Assembly (NCBI GenBank): GCA_013695295.1
Contig: JACDAS010000277.1
Location: forward strand, 1 to 14,487
Length of the DNA: 14,487 nt
Origin: Actinomycetota bacterium
GTDB taxonomy: Bacteria > Actinomycetota > Thermoleophilia > Gaiellales > Gaiellaceae
Reading direction: 5' to 3'
In this document: positions 1 through 7,150 of the stretch, piece after piece
Numbering within the stretch: the stretch's first letter is position 1
Layout of the letters: each line of letters begins with the position of its first letter
Made by a program: the position numbers and the translations under genes
The notes under the pieces: model-generated
Told to the model about the DNA's origin: nothing
The model's input: the letters and a program-made list of their open reading frames with translations, nothing else
Databases searched by the model: none

Positions 1-310
1 CGGTAACGAGCCAGACGCCGTGCTCGCGCGCGATCGCTCCCAGGCGGCGCTCAGCGGGTCCCGGAACCTCGACCGACTCCCGCGCCAGCAGCGCGAAGGC
101 CTCCTTCGCGCCCGGCTCGGCCCAGCCGGCCAGGGCCCTAGCCCAGGTCGACGACGGATAGGCGGGCAGGAAGGCCTCGGGGAAGACGAGCAGTCGCGCT
201 CCGTGACCGGCGGCTTCGGCCGCGAGCGCCTGCAGCTTGTCGATCGTCGCCTCGCGGTCCAAGATCACCGGTTCGGCCTGGATGCAGGCGGCGATGACGG
301 GCTCGCGCAT
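1..310 (-). CDS. Nitrilase / carbon-nitrogen hydrolase, N-terminal part (cut by window edge)
   Basis: The 103 visible residues begin MREPVIAACIQAEPV and carry the first catalytic block of the nitrilase superfamily, LLVFPEAFLPAYP. Glu45 is the expected member of the Glu-Lys-Cys triad; the Lys and Cys blocks lie beyond the window. The reading ends at GVWLVT, a conserved strand that normally precedes the catalytic Lys. The FPEAF.PAYP form is closer to true nitrilases than to amidases or omega-amidases, but substrate cannot be told from this part. The ATG at 310 lies one base after the TGA of the upstream methyltransferase, so the two are probably co-transcribed. Family call is firm, activity is not. 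Confidence 0.85.
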   Translation of the reverse strand, partial: MREPVIAACIQAEPVILDREATIDKLQALAAEAAGHGARLLVFPEAFLPAYPSSTWARALAGWAEPGAKEAFALLARESVEVPGPAERRLGAIAREHGVWLVT

Positions 311-311
311 G

Positions 312-1058
312 TCAGGCCCCCGCGCGGGCGTAGACCGAGACGTGGCTGCCGCTCCGCTCCGTGAAGGGCTCGCGGGTCCACCCCTCCCAGCGGTCGCGGA
401 GGGCGAGGTTCGCGAGACGCGCCATCAGGTCGAGCTCGGCGGGCCAGGCGTAGCGCACCTGGACCGGGTACAGCCGGATCCCCTGCTCGGAGACGACCAG
501 GTGCTGGGACGAGACGAGCTGGTCGACCGGGTCGTGCTTGGCCACGTCCAGCCAGGCCTCGCCGAGACCCACACGGCTCACCGACACCCGCTGACCGCGG
601 TCGAAGCGGGCCACGTCGGGCACGAACGCCTCGAGCACGAACAGGCCGTCCTCGGTCAGATGTTCGGCAACGTTGCGGAAGCACCGAACCTGGTCTTCCT
701 GCGCGAGCAGGCCGAAGAAGGTGTTGAACACGACGAAGACGAGGCTGTACCGACCCGACACGCCCACGTCTGCGAAGTCGCCGAGCGTGACCGGGATCCG
801 ATCGCCCCCGGGCTTCTCGCGCAGCTTCGCGATCATCGCCTTGGAGGCGTCGATCCCGTGCACGTCGATCCCATGCGCGGCAAGCGGCAGCGCGATCCGC
901 CCCGTGCCGATCGCAAGCTCCAGCACGGGCCCCTCGCCTGCGAGCTCGGCCAGCCTCGCGACCGTCTCCTCGGTGGGCAGCCCCTCGTAGGCGGCGTCGT
1001 AGACCTCGGCGATCCGGTCGCCGTAGGTGGAGGCCTCGTATCCGTCCTGGCCCGCGAT
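312..1058 (-). CDS. Class I SAM-dependent methyltransferase with a non-standard start
   Basis: About 248 residues with a class I methyltransferase fold. Motif I is LELAIGTGR (residues 47-54 if counted from 1058), followed by the acidic post-I strand DVHGIDASKAM and a motif IV-like region, SLVFVVFNTFFGL. The C-terminal half (WEGWTREPFTERSGSHVSVYAR) resembles small-molecule methyltransferases, but the substrate is unknown. Start choice is a problem. The frame is open back to a TAG at 1070-1068, and the conserved-looking N-terminus (GYEASTYGDRIAEVYD) has no ATG, GTG or TTG ahead of it. The first standard start is GTG at 926, which would delete everything before motif I. I place the start at ATC 1058, six bases after a TAGGCT box. 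It lies 26 nt after trpA stops, so trp readthrough may also express it. Confidence 0.8.
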   Translation of the reverse strand: MAGQDGYEASTYGDRIAEVYDAAYEGLPTEETVARLAELAGEGPVLELAIGTGRIALPLAAHGIDVHGIDASKAMIAKLREKPGGDRIPVTLGDFADVGVSGRYSLVFVVFNTFFGLLAQEDQVRCFRNVAEHLTEDGLFVLEAFVPDVARFDRGQRVSVSRVGLGEAWLDVAKHDPVDQLVSSQHLVVSEQGIRLYPVQVRYAWPAELDLMARLANLALRDRWEGWTREPFTERSGSHVSVYARAGA

Positions 1059-1070
1059 CCTCCGAGCCTA
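1059..1070 (-). promoter_or_regulatory. Putative leaderless -10 box (TAGGCT) before the methyltransferase
   Basis: On the minus strand TAGGCT (1070-1065) is followed by CGGAGG and then ATC at 1058. The spacing of six bases between a TAnnnT hexamer and the first codon is what leaderless actinobacterial promoters show. The same GGTAGGCTC string with the same spacing precedes the thiolase ATG at 12616. No convincing -35 hexamer is seen. The GGAGG also resembles a Shine-Dalgarno sequence but abuts the codon, leaving no spacer. Confidence 0.4.
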
Positions 1071-1084
1071 CCGAGGGTGGGGCT

Positions 1085-1828
1085 CTACGCGCGAAGCGCG
1101 TCCCGAAGCGAGCGCACGTACGCACGGAGCGTGCCGGGCCCGCCTTCCGCGGCCTCGAGCGCGCGCGAGCCGACGACCACGCCGTCGACGTGGTCGGCCG
1201 CGGCCGCGGCATGCGCGGGCGTCGAGATCCCGAACCCGGCGTAGAGAGGAAGGTCGGTCGCCCGGCGCGCCCGCGCGGCGAGGCCCGCGAGCGCGGGGGA
1301 GAGGCTTTCGCGCGCGCCCGTCGTCCCGGCAATCGTGACGAGGTAGAGCCAGCCGTCGGTTTCCCTCGCCGCCAGCCGGAGGCGCTCGTCGGTCGACGTC
1401 GGGGCGACGAGCTGGATCCGGCGCAGCGCCGGCCGCTCGCCCGCGGGGAGGTCGGCGACGATCAGGCCGGTCGCTCCAGCCGCGGCGGCGTCGGTCGCGA
1501 AGCGGTCGTAGCCGTAGGCCTCGAGGAGCGACGAGTAGGTCATCGGCACGAGGGGGACCTCCACGCGCTCGGCCACGCAGGCGAGGCACTCGAGGCAGGC
1601 CTGCGTGCGCATCCCCTCGGCGAGCGCCCGCTCGGCCGCGCGGCGGATCACCGGGCCGTCGGCGAGGGGGTCCGAGAAGGGAAAGCCGATCTCGACGATG
1701 TCGGCGCCACCCTCGACGGCAGCCTCGGCGAGCTCGGGCGTTCGCGCGCCGGCCATCAGGTAGACGACGAGCGCCTTGGCGCCGCCGCTCAGGGGGGCAG
1801 CCGCCCACGGGGTCCCCGCAGCCGTCAC
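1085..1828 (-). CDS. trpA: Tryptophan synthase alpha subunit
   Basis: Cleaves indole-3-glycerol phosphate to indole and glyceraldehyde-3-phosphate; indole is then channelled to TrpB. The 247 residues carry the diagnostic VEIGFPFSDPLADGP block, with Glu46 and Asp57 matching the two catalytic acids of the family at the usual 11-residue spacing. Loop 6 is present as TIAGTTGARE and the phosphate-binding end as YAGFGIST...GVVVGSRAL. Some family positions differ: ADLP replaces the usual PDLP, and MTYSSLLEAYG replaces a YYN-type motif. It is slightly short for TrpA (usually about 260-270). The start is GTG 1828, with no in-frame ATG upstream. Unlike the other trp junctions, it is separated from trpB by 118 nt. 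Confidence 0.95.
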   Translation of the reverse strand: MTAAGTPWAAAPLSGGAKALVVYLMAGARTPELAEAAVEGGADIVEIGFPFSDPLADGPVIRRAAERALAEGMRTQACLECLACVAERVEVPLVPMTYSSLLEAYGYDRFATDAAAAGATGLIVADLPAGERPALRRIQLVAPTSTDERLRLAARETDGWLYLVTIAGTTGARESLSPALAGLAARARRATDLPLYAGFGISTPAHAAAAADHVDGVVVGSRALEAAEGGPGTLRAYVRSLRDALRA

Positions 1829-1856
1829 GATCCCGGCACGAACCCGGCACGGATCG
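1828..1856 (-). repeat. Tandem 11-bp repeat and inverted repeat at the trpA start
   Basis: On the plus strand CGATCCCGGCA (1828-1838) is followed directly by CGAACCCGGCA (1839-1849), two 11-bp units with one mismatch. CGATCC (1828-1833) and GGATCG (1851-1856) also form a 6-bp inverted repeat. In the trpA mRNA this would fold just before, and reach, the GTG start. A role in translation is inference. Confidence 0.45.
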
Positions 1857-1946
1857 GTGTGCTGGGCGTCGCTACCCTCGAAGCATCCCCCGGGTGGGTG
1901 GGGGTTTGGGATGGGGGCCCACGCAGCGCCCCCGCCGCACCGGCGC
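1829..1946. other. trpB-trpA intergenic gap with a G-quadruplex motif
   Basis: The plus strand has five G tracts in 26 bases at 1892-1917: GGG, T, GGG, T, GGGGG, TTT, GGG, AT, GGGGG. This satisfies the standard G3+N1-7 quadruplex rule with very short loops. The plus strand is the template for the trp operon, so the structure could obstruct RNA polymerase between trpB and trpA; the mRNA itself would be C-rich here. Next to it, GGGGGC and GCCCCC on the minus strand could form a GC-rich hairpin, but no T tract follows. I see no promoter or small ORF in the gap. Confidence 0.7.
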
Positions 1947-3077
1947 TCACTGCGCCAGCACCTCGGCGAGATCCTTGTCGCCGCGGCCCGAGAGACAGAC
2001 GACGATCAGCTCGGCGTCGAGCTCCGCCACCCGCGCCAGGGCATGGGCGGGCTCGAGGGCCGGCACGATGCCCTCGGTCCGGGCGAGGTGCCGGAAGGCC
2101 GCGACGGCTTCCTCGTCGCTCGCGGCGACGTACTCCGCACGGCCGCTGTCCCGGAGGAAGGCATGTTCGGGGCCGACGCCGGGATAGTCGAGACCCGCCG
2201 AGATCGAGTGGGCATCGAGGATCTGACCGTCGCTGTCGGCGAGGAGGGAGGAGCGGGCTCCGTGCAAGACGCCCGGACGGCCAGCCCCGAGGCTCGCCGC
2301 CCCGGCCGCCTCCACGCCCACGAGCCGCACGTCTGCGTCGGCCACGAACCCCGCGAAGAGTCCGATTGCATTCGAGCCCCCGCCGACGCAGGCCACGGCC
2401 GCATCGGGCAAGCGGCCCTCCGCCGCGAGAAGCTGCGCACGAGCCTCCCGGCCGATCACGGCCTGGAGCTCGCGCACGATCTCCGGGTAGGGGTGGGGCC
2501 CGACGCACGAGCCGATCAGGTAGTGCGTCGTCTCGACCGTCGCGATCCAGTCACGGATCGCCTCGCTCGTCGCCTCCTTGAGTGTCCGCGTCCCGAATTC
2601 GACTGGGCGCACCTCGGCTCCGAGCAGGCCCATCCGCTCGACGTTCGGGCGCTGCCGGCGCATGTCCTCGGAACCCATGTAGACAACGCATTCGAGCCCG
2701 AAGCGCGCGGCGACCGTCGCGGTGGCGACACCGTGCTGCCCGGCCCCCGTCTCGGCGACCAGTCGGCGCTTCCCGAGTCGGCGCGCGAGCAGGGCTTGGC
2801 CGAGCGCGTTGTTCAGCTTGTGGGAGCCCGTATGGAGAAGATCCTCGCGCTTGAGATAGAGCCGCTTGCCCGGCGCGAATCGCTCGGCGAGGGTCACGGG
2901 CGTCGGGCGGCCGCCGTAGCTCTCGCCGAGTCCTGCGAGCTCCGCGCGAAACGCCTCGTCTCGGGCGGCGAGCCGCCACGCCGCCTCGAGCTCGTCGAGC
3001 GCGGGCACGAGCGTCTCCGGGACGTACCGACCGCCGTAAACTCCGTACAGGCCCTTGGCGGGTGCGGGCAGGCTCAC
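1947..3077 (-). CDS. trpB: Tryptophan synthase beta subunit
   Basis: PLP enzyme that condenses indole with serine to give tryptophan. The 376 residues contain the PLP lysine in HTGSHKLNN (Lys87), the catalytic Glu109 in ETGAGQHGVA, the phosphate-binding GGGSNAIG (232-239), the HSISAGLDYPGVGPEH block (290-305) and LSGRGDKD (363-369). This is the standard TrpB1 type that pairs with TrpA, not TrpB2. It is some 20 residues shorter than most TrpB1 proteins, with a short N-terminus before GLYGVYGGRYVPETL. The GTG start at 3077 overlaps the trpC/F stop as GTGA, giving translational coupling. The stop is TGA 1949-1947. Confidence 0.97.
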   Translation of the reverse strand: MSLPAPAKGLYGVYGGRYVPETLVPALDELEAAWRLAARDEAFRAELAGLGESYGGRPTPVTLAERFAPGKRLYLKREDLLHTGSHKLNNALGQALLARRLGKRRLVAETGAGQHGVATATVAARFGLECVVYMGSEDMRRQRPNVERMGLLGAEVRPVEFGTRTLKEATSEAIRDWIATVETTHYLIGSCVGPHPYPEIVRELQAVIGREARAQLLAAEGRLPDAAVACVGGGSNAIGLFAGFVADADVRLVGVEAAGAASLGAGRPGVLHGARSSLLADSDGQILDAHSISAGLDYPGVGPEHAFLRDSGRAEYVAASDEEAVAAFRHLARTEGIVPALEPAHALARVAELDAELIVVCLSGRGDKDLAEVLAQ

Positions 3078-4228
3078 CGGGCCGCCTCCACGAAGGCCCG
3101 GATCCGGTCGTGATCCTTGACCCCGGGCGAGACCTCGAGGCTCGAGCTCGCGTCGACAGCCCAGGGGCGCACGAGCTCGATCGCCTCGCGCACGTTGTCG
3201 GGTGAGAGCCCGCCGGCGAGCACCACCCTGCCGCCTGCGCGTGCGGCCTCCTGCCAGTGCGCCGGGTCGCGGTCCAGCCAGGGCTGGTCGAGCACGTCGG
3301 CCACCTTCCGTTCTCCCCGGTAGAGGGCGCCGCGGCGTGCTCTGTGGCCGTTCTCCCGCGGGTACAGCTGGGTCAGATCGCTTGCAGCCTCGCTCCGCTC
3401 GCCGACGAAGACCGAGACGGAGAGCATCGTCTCCGGGACGGGGAGAACGCCCGGGGCGCGGCGAGGCGTCTCGCGCGCGAGGATGAATCCCGCCAGGTCG
3501 GCGCCTGCCTCGGACGCCGCGGCCACGTCCTCGGCCCTGGTCAGGCCGCAGATCTTGACGAGCGGGCGCGAGAGCAGCTGCTTGAGCTTCGCACCCGGGT
3601 CGACGGCCTGCATCAACGTCGAGCCGACGAGGATCGCATCGGCTCCGGCGAGCTCCGCGGCGGCCCCCTGGGCGCGCGACCCGATCCCGCTCTCGGCGAC
3701 CACCACCCGGTCGCGCGGCGCGCGGGACACGAGCTCCAGCTGGGCCGCGCGGTCGATCCCGAAAGTGCCGAGATCGCGGGCGTTCAGCCCGATCGGGTTG
3801 GCGCCGAGCCCGATCGCCCGGTCGAGCTCCCCCTCGTCGTGAGCCTCGACGAGCGCGTCGAGGCCCAGGCTCCGCGCATGGGCCTGGAGCGCCGCGGCCC
3901 GGTCGTCGTCCAGATCTCGGAGCAGCAAGAGCACGGCGTCGGCCCCCGCCCGGCGCATGCGCTCGAGGTCATCCTCGCTCCGGAAGAACCCCTTCGCGAG
4001 CAGCGGGAGTCCTGTGGCCTTGCGGGCCCGCTCGAGGTCTGCCACCCGGCCGTCGAAGCGCTCGTCGACGAGAATCGAGAGGGCCGCGGCGCCGGCCGCC
4101 TCGAAGCTTGCCGCGAGCGCGGCCGGATCGGCGCCCACCCGCAGCTCGCCGGCCGAGGGCGAGCGGCGCTTGATCTCGGCGACGGCGCGGAGGCCGGGCT
4201 GAGCGAGGGCGTCGCGGAACACACCCAT
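3074..4228 (-). CDS. trpCF: Fused indole-3-glycerol-phosphate synthase / phosphoribosylanthranilate isomerase
   Basis: One 384-residue protein covers two consecutive steps. Residues 1 to about 220 are IGPS: Glu18 and Lys20 in AEIKRRSPS, Lys79 in LLAKGFF (family LRKDF), Glu128 in LVEAH, Asn149 in GLNARDL and Glu179 in AESGI match the catalytic set. Residues from about 223 are PRAI: KICGLTR with the general base Cys227, and AVDASSSLE with Asp359. Both domains are reduced. The IGPS part lacks roughly 40 N-terminal residues that normally precede the E-K-SPS strand, and the PRAI part is about 160 residues rather than about 200, with TQLYP in place of VQLHG and no GGTGKTFDW-type motif. No separate trpF is seen. 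The ATG overlaps the trpD stop in TGATG. Confidence 0.92.
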   Translation of the reverse strand: MGVFRDALAQPGLRAVAEIKRRSPSAGELRVGADPAALAASFEAAGAAALSILVDERFDGRVADLERARKATGLPLLAKGFFRSEDDLERMRRAGADAVLLLLRDLDDDRAAALQAHARSLGLDALVEAHDEGELDRAIGLGANPIGLNARDLGTFGIDRAAQLELVSRAPRDRVVVAESGIGSRAQGAAAELAGADAILVGSTLMQAVDPGAKLKQLLSRPLVKICGLTRAEDVAAASEAGADLAGFILARETPRRAPGVLPVPETMLSVSVFVGERSEAASDLTQLYPRENGHRARRGALYRGERKVADVLDQPWLDRDPAHWQEAARAGGRVVLAGGLSPDNVREAIELVRPWAVDASSSLEVSPGVKDHDRIRAFVEAAR

Positions 4229-5250
4229 CAGGCCGCCTCCTGCTCGCGCGAGAAGGCGACCAGCGCCTCGAGCCGCTCGCCCGCCGCCCCGGAGTCGATC
4301 GCCTCACGGGCGTAGCCGAGGCCGTCCGCGAGGTCGCGCGCGTGGCCTCCCGCCGCGATCGCTCCAGCGGCGTTCAGGAGGACCGCGTCACGCTTTCCCC
4401 CCTTGGCTCCCGCGAAGACCGCGCGGATGTGCTCCGCGTTCTCGGCTGCCGAGCCGCCCCGGAGGTCCCCGGGCGCGCAGCGGCCCACGCCGAGCTCGAG
4501 CGGGTCGACCTCCCGCTCGCGCACGTCGCCTGCGACGACCTCGCAGACGACGTTGGGGCCGGCCGGAGAGAGCTCGTCGATCCCCCCGGCGCCGTGGACG
4601 ACGAGGGCCCGGCGAGCTCCCAGGCGGCCGAGCACGTGCGCGATCGTCGGCACGAGCTCGGCCGAGTACACCCCCACGACCTGCGCGCGTGCGCCGGCCG
4701 GATTCGTAAGCGGGCCGAGCACGTTGAAGACCGTACGCGCAGCCAGCTCGCGGCGTACGGGGGCGGCGTGGCGCATCGCCGGGTGGTGGGTGGGTGCGAA
4801 GAGGAAGCCGAAGCCGAGCTCGTCGATCGACCGCGCGATCCGCGCGGGCGGGAGCTCGAGCTCGAAGCCGAGCGCCTCGAGGACGTCCGCGGAGCCCGAC
4901 GCCGACGAGACCGCGCGGTTTCCGTGCTTGGCGACGCCGGCGCCGGCCGCCGCGGCCACGAGGGCGGCCGCGGTCGAGATGTTGAACGTCTGCCCGCCAT
5001 CGCCGCCGGTGCCGGCGGTGTCGACCAGATCCTGCCGAACTGGACTGACGCCGATCATGTGCTCGCGCATCGCCTCGGCGCACCCGGCGATCTCGTCTGC
5101 GGTCTCGCCCTTCAGGCGGAGTGCGACGAGGAAGCCGCCGATCTGCGCGGGCGTCGCCTCCCCGCGCATCACCGAGCCCATTACCTCGCGCGCCTGCGCG
5201 CGCGAGAGCGACTCGCCGTCGAGGAGGCGGCGCAGCCCGTCGACGATCAC
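4228..5250 (-). CDS. trpD: Anthranilate phosphoribosyltransferase
   Basis: Transfers the phosphoribosyl group of PRPP to anthranilate. The 340 residues have the PRPP-binding glycine loop GTGGD (80-84), the KHGNRAVSSASGSADVLEALG segment (108-128), the FNVLGPLTNP block (175-184) and an acidic metal pair in GIDE (225-226; the family more often has DGLDE). Length is normal for the family. I chose GTG 5250, because it overlaps the trpG stop as GTGA and gives the usual N-terminus MIVDGLRRLLDGESLS. The frame stays open for a further 777 bases upstream across trpG, but that extension is a shadow reading. Confidence 0.96.
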   Translation of the reverse strand: MIVDGLRRLLDGESLSRAQAREVMGSVMRGEATPAQIGGFLVALRLKGETADEIAGCAEAMREHMIGVSPVRQDLVDTAGTGGDGGQTFNISTAAALVAAAAGAGVAKHGNRAVSSASGSADVLEALGFELELPPARIARSIDELGFGFLFAPTHHPAMRHAAPVRRELAARTVFNVLGPLTNPAGARAQVVGVYSAELVPTIAHVLGRLGARRALVVHGAGGIDELSPAGPNVVCEVVAGDVREREVDPLELGVGRCAPGDLRGGSAAENAEHIRAVFAGAKGGKRDAVLLNAAGAIAAGGHARDLADGLGYAREAIDSGAAGERLEALVAFSREQEAA

Positions 5251-5813
5251 CGGTGTCGGCCCTCGAGGAAGTTGCGCGCGAGCTGCGGGCCGTCCCGGGT
5301 CAGAACGGACTCGGGATGAAACTGGACGCCGTCGATCGGCAGCTCGCGGTGGCGGACGGCCATCACCTCCCCGTCGCCGGACCGGGCCGAGACCTCGAGC
5401 ACGTCCGGCACCGTCGTGGCGGCGAGCGAGTGGTAGCGCCCGGCGAGGAAGTCTTCCGGGAGCCCCTCGAAGAGCCCACGACCGTCGTGGCAGACGGCGC
5501 TCGCCTTGCCGTGGACGAGCTCGCGCGCCGGTCCGATCGTGCCGCCGAAGGCCTCGACGATCGCCTGGTGGCCGAGGCAGACCCCGAGCGTCGGCATCCG
5601 GCCGCCGAGGTGGCGCACGATTGCCGGCATGCTGCCAGCCTCGGCCGGCCGGCCCGGGCCGGGGGAGAGGATCAAGTGGGATGGTGCGAGCCGCTCGGCC
5701 GCGTCCGCGTCCAGCTCGTCCGTCCGGCGGACGACCACCTCGGCGCCGAGCTCGCCAAACAGATGGGCGAGGTTGTAGGTGAACGAGTCGAAGTTGTCGA
5801 CGATCAGGATCAC
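5247..5813 (-). CDS. trpG: Anthranilate synthase glutamine amidotransferase subunit
   Basis: Supplies ammonia from glutamine to TrpE. The 188 residues form a class I glutamine amidotransferase domain: MILIVDNFDSFTYNL at the N-terminus, the oxyanion-loop region LSPGPGRP (49-56), the nucleophile Cys79 in GVCLGHQ, and His166 and Glu168 in VQFHPES. Length matches stand-alone TrpG/PabA. The GTG start at 5813 overlaps the trpE stop as GTGA and the stop overlaps the trpD start the same way. TrpG and PabA cannot be separated by motif; the place in a full trp operon favours TrpG, though it may also serve folate synthesis. Confidence 0.95.
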   Translation of the reverse strand: MILIVDNFDSFTYNLAHLFGELGAEVVVRRTDELDADAAERLAPSHLILSPGPGRPAEAGSMPAIVRHLGGRMPTLGVCLGHQAIVEAFGGTIGPARELVHGKASAVCHDGRGLFEGLPEDFLAGRYHSLAATTVPDVLEVSARSGDGEVMAVRHRELPIDGVQFHPESVLTRDGPQLARNFLEGRHR

Positions 5814-7039
5814 CGTGCCTGCTCCGCCAGGTCGATCGCGGTCTCGAGCGCCCGCAGCTTGTGCAGACACTCCTGGTGCTCGGCCGCGGGATCCGAGTCT
5901 GCCACGATCCCCGCGCCGGCCTGGAGCAGCGCGACGCCCTCGAACAGCACGATCGTCCGGATCGCGATGCAGGTGTCGAAGGCCTCGCCCGGCAGGTGGT
6001 AGCCGACCGCGCCCGCGTACGGGCCACGGCGGTACCCCTCGAGCTCGGAGAGGATCTGCAGCGCCCGTACCTTCGGCGCCCCCGAGACGGTGCCGGCCGG
6101 AAAGCACGCCCGGAGAAGGTCGAACGGACCGACGCCTGCGCGCAGCTCGCCGGCCACCTCGGACACGAGGTGCGTCACGTGCGAGAACCGCTCCGGCTCC
6201 AGGAACCGCTCGACGCGCACGCTGCCGGGGACGCAGACGCGCGCCAGGTCGTTCCGGCCGAGGTCGACGAGCATCACGTGCTCGGCCCGGTCCTTCTCGG
6301 AGGAGAGCAGGCGCCCGGCGTCCCCGTCGCCGGGTCTCGTTGTGCCGGCGATCGGGTTGAGGCTCGCACGCGAGCCCTCGGCCTTGACGAGGGTCTCGGG
6401 CGACGAGCCGACGAGCGCGAGGCCGTCGAGCTCGAGCAGGAAGAGGTAGGGAGAGGGGTTGACCCGGCGGAGTGCCCGGTAGAGGTCGAGCGCGCTCGCG
6501 CCTGTGCGCCGCTCGGCGCGCTGCGAGAGGACGACCTGGAACGCGTCCCCGGCCCGGATGTGCTCCCTGATGCGCTGGACGCCGCGCTCGAACTCGAAGC
6601 GCGAGGGCAGCCGGCGAGTGGACGACGTCCGGCCCCCGCTGCGCGCCGGCGCCGCGAGCGGCGCCTCGAGCAGGCCTGTCACGCGCTCGGGGTCGCCGCG
6701 GAGCACCTCGGCGACTCCGCGCGCGTGGTCGAAGCGGACGAGGACGTCCGCGACGACGAACCGACTCTCCGGAAGGCTCCGGCCCTCGGCGGGCAGCGTC
6801 ACGGTGGGCTCGAGCCGCGCGACGTGATCGAAGCCCAGATAGCCGACGACGGGCTCGTCGAGCGCCTCGGCCTCGTCGACCCCCACGAGCCGCGAGCCCC
6901 GCCCGACGAGCGAGTAGCGGCCGAGCCTGCCCCGCTCGACGGACTCGAGCAGGAACGAGCCCGCGCCGCCGTCGCGCAGCCGCAGGTACGCCCCGAGCGG
7001 GGTGATCAGATCGGTGGGGATGACGGTGGTGACGATCAT
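5810..7039 (-). CDS. trpE: Anthranilate synthase component I
   Basis: Converts chorismate to anthranilate using ammonia from TrpG. From ATG 7039 it has 409 residues. The feedback-site LLES (30-33) is followed by the C-terminal chorismate-binding domain: PIAGT (229-233), HVMLVDLGRNDL (254-265), FPAGTVSGAPK (313-323) and QAGAGIVADSDP (373-384). The N-terminal domain is contracted: only about 20 residues separate GRYSLVG from GYLGFDHV, where most TrpE proteins have a longer stretch. The closing block reads EHQECLHK rather than the usual E..E..NK. An alternative TTG start at 7051 (adding MFLD) sits 5 nt after GGAAGG, while ATG 7039 has no clear Shine-Dalgarno. Regulation is by the upstream attenuator. 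Confidence 0.95.
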   Translation of the reverse strand: MIVTTVIPTDLITPLGAYLRLRDGGAGSFLLESVERGRLGRYSLVGRGSRLVGVDEAEALDEPVVGYLGFDHVARLEPTVTLPAEGRSLPESRFVVADVLVRFDHARGVAEVLRGDPERVTGLLEAPLAAPARSGGRTSSTRRLPSRFEFERGVQRIREHIRAGDAFQVVLSQRAERRTGASALDLYRALRRVNPSPYLFLLELDGLALVGSSPETLVKAEGSRASLNPIAGTTRPGDGDAGRLLSSEKDRAEHVMLVDLGRNDLARVCVPGSVRVERFLEPERFSHVTHLVSEVAGELRAGVGPFDLLRACFPAGTVSGAPKVRALQILSELEGYRRGPYAGAVGYHLPGEAFDTCIAIRTIVLFEGVALLQAGAGIVADSDPAAEHQECLHKLRALETAIDLAEQAR

Positions 7040-7045
7040 GTCGAG

Positions 7046-7075
7046 AAACAAAAAGACCTTCCGCTGGGAAGGTCT
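7046..7075 (-). terminator. Intrinsic terminator of the trp attenuator
   Basis: On the minus strand AGACCTTCC (7075-7067), loop CAGC, then GGAAGGTCT (7062-7054) form a perfect 9-bp hairpin with a four-base loop, followed by TTTTGTTT (7053-7046). It lies between the leader peptide and trpE and ends only 6 nt before the trpE ATG. This is textbook intrinsic-terminator architecture and an obvious exception in a window with few T tracts. The 3' arm also contains GGAAGG, a possible ribosome binding site for a TTG start at 7051. Confidence 0.93.
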
Positions 7076-7150
7076 GGAGCGAAGCGGCGATGTCGGCCCG
7101 GGTCAGATCAGGCGACGCTCCCGCCTCGCTCGTGGCGCCAGTCCCAGACC
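7071..7150 (-). promoter_or_regulatory. Putative antiterminator pairing in the trp leader RNA
   Basis: GAGCGAGGCGG (7131-7121), in the last third of the leader ORF, can pair with CCGCTTCGCTC (7087-7077) over 11 bp with a single G-U wobble. GGTCTG (7150-7145), overlapping the first Trp codon, can pair with CAGACC (7076-7071), which is contiguous with the previous segment and includes five bases of the terminator 5' arm. The second pairing and the terminator are mutually exclusive. A ribosome at the leader stop (7110-7108) would cover the 7131-7121 strand. The complementarities are seen; the switching order is inference. Confidence 0.6.

Noticed and set aside
1903..1946. GC-rich hairpin after trpB as an intrinsic terminator
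   Set aside because: GGGGGC/GCCCCC can pair but no T tract follows, and trpA lies downstream in the same direction.
5251..6027. In-frame upstream extension of trpD across trpG
   Set aside because: It would duplicate coding over TrpG; the GTG at 5250 gives the normal TrpD N-terminus and a GTGA overlap.
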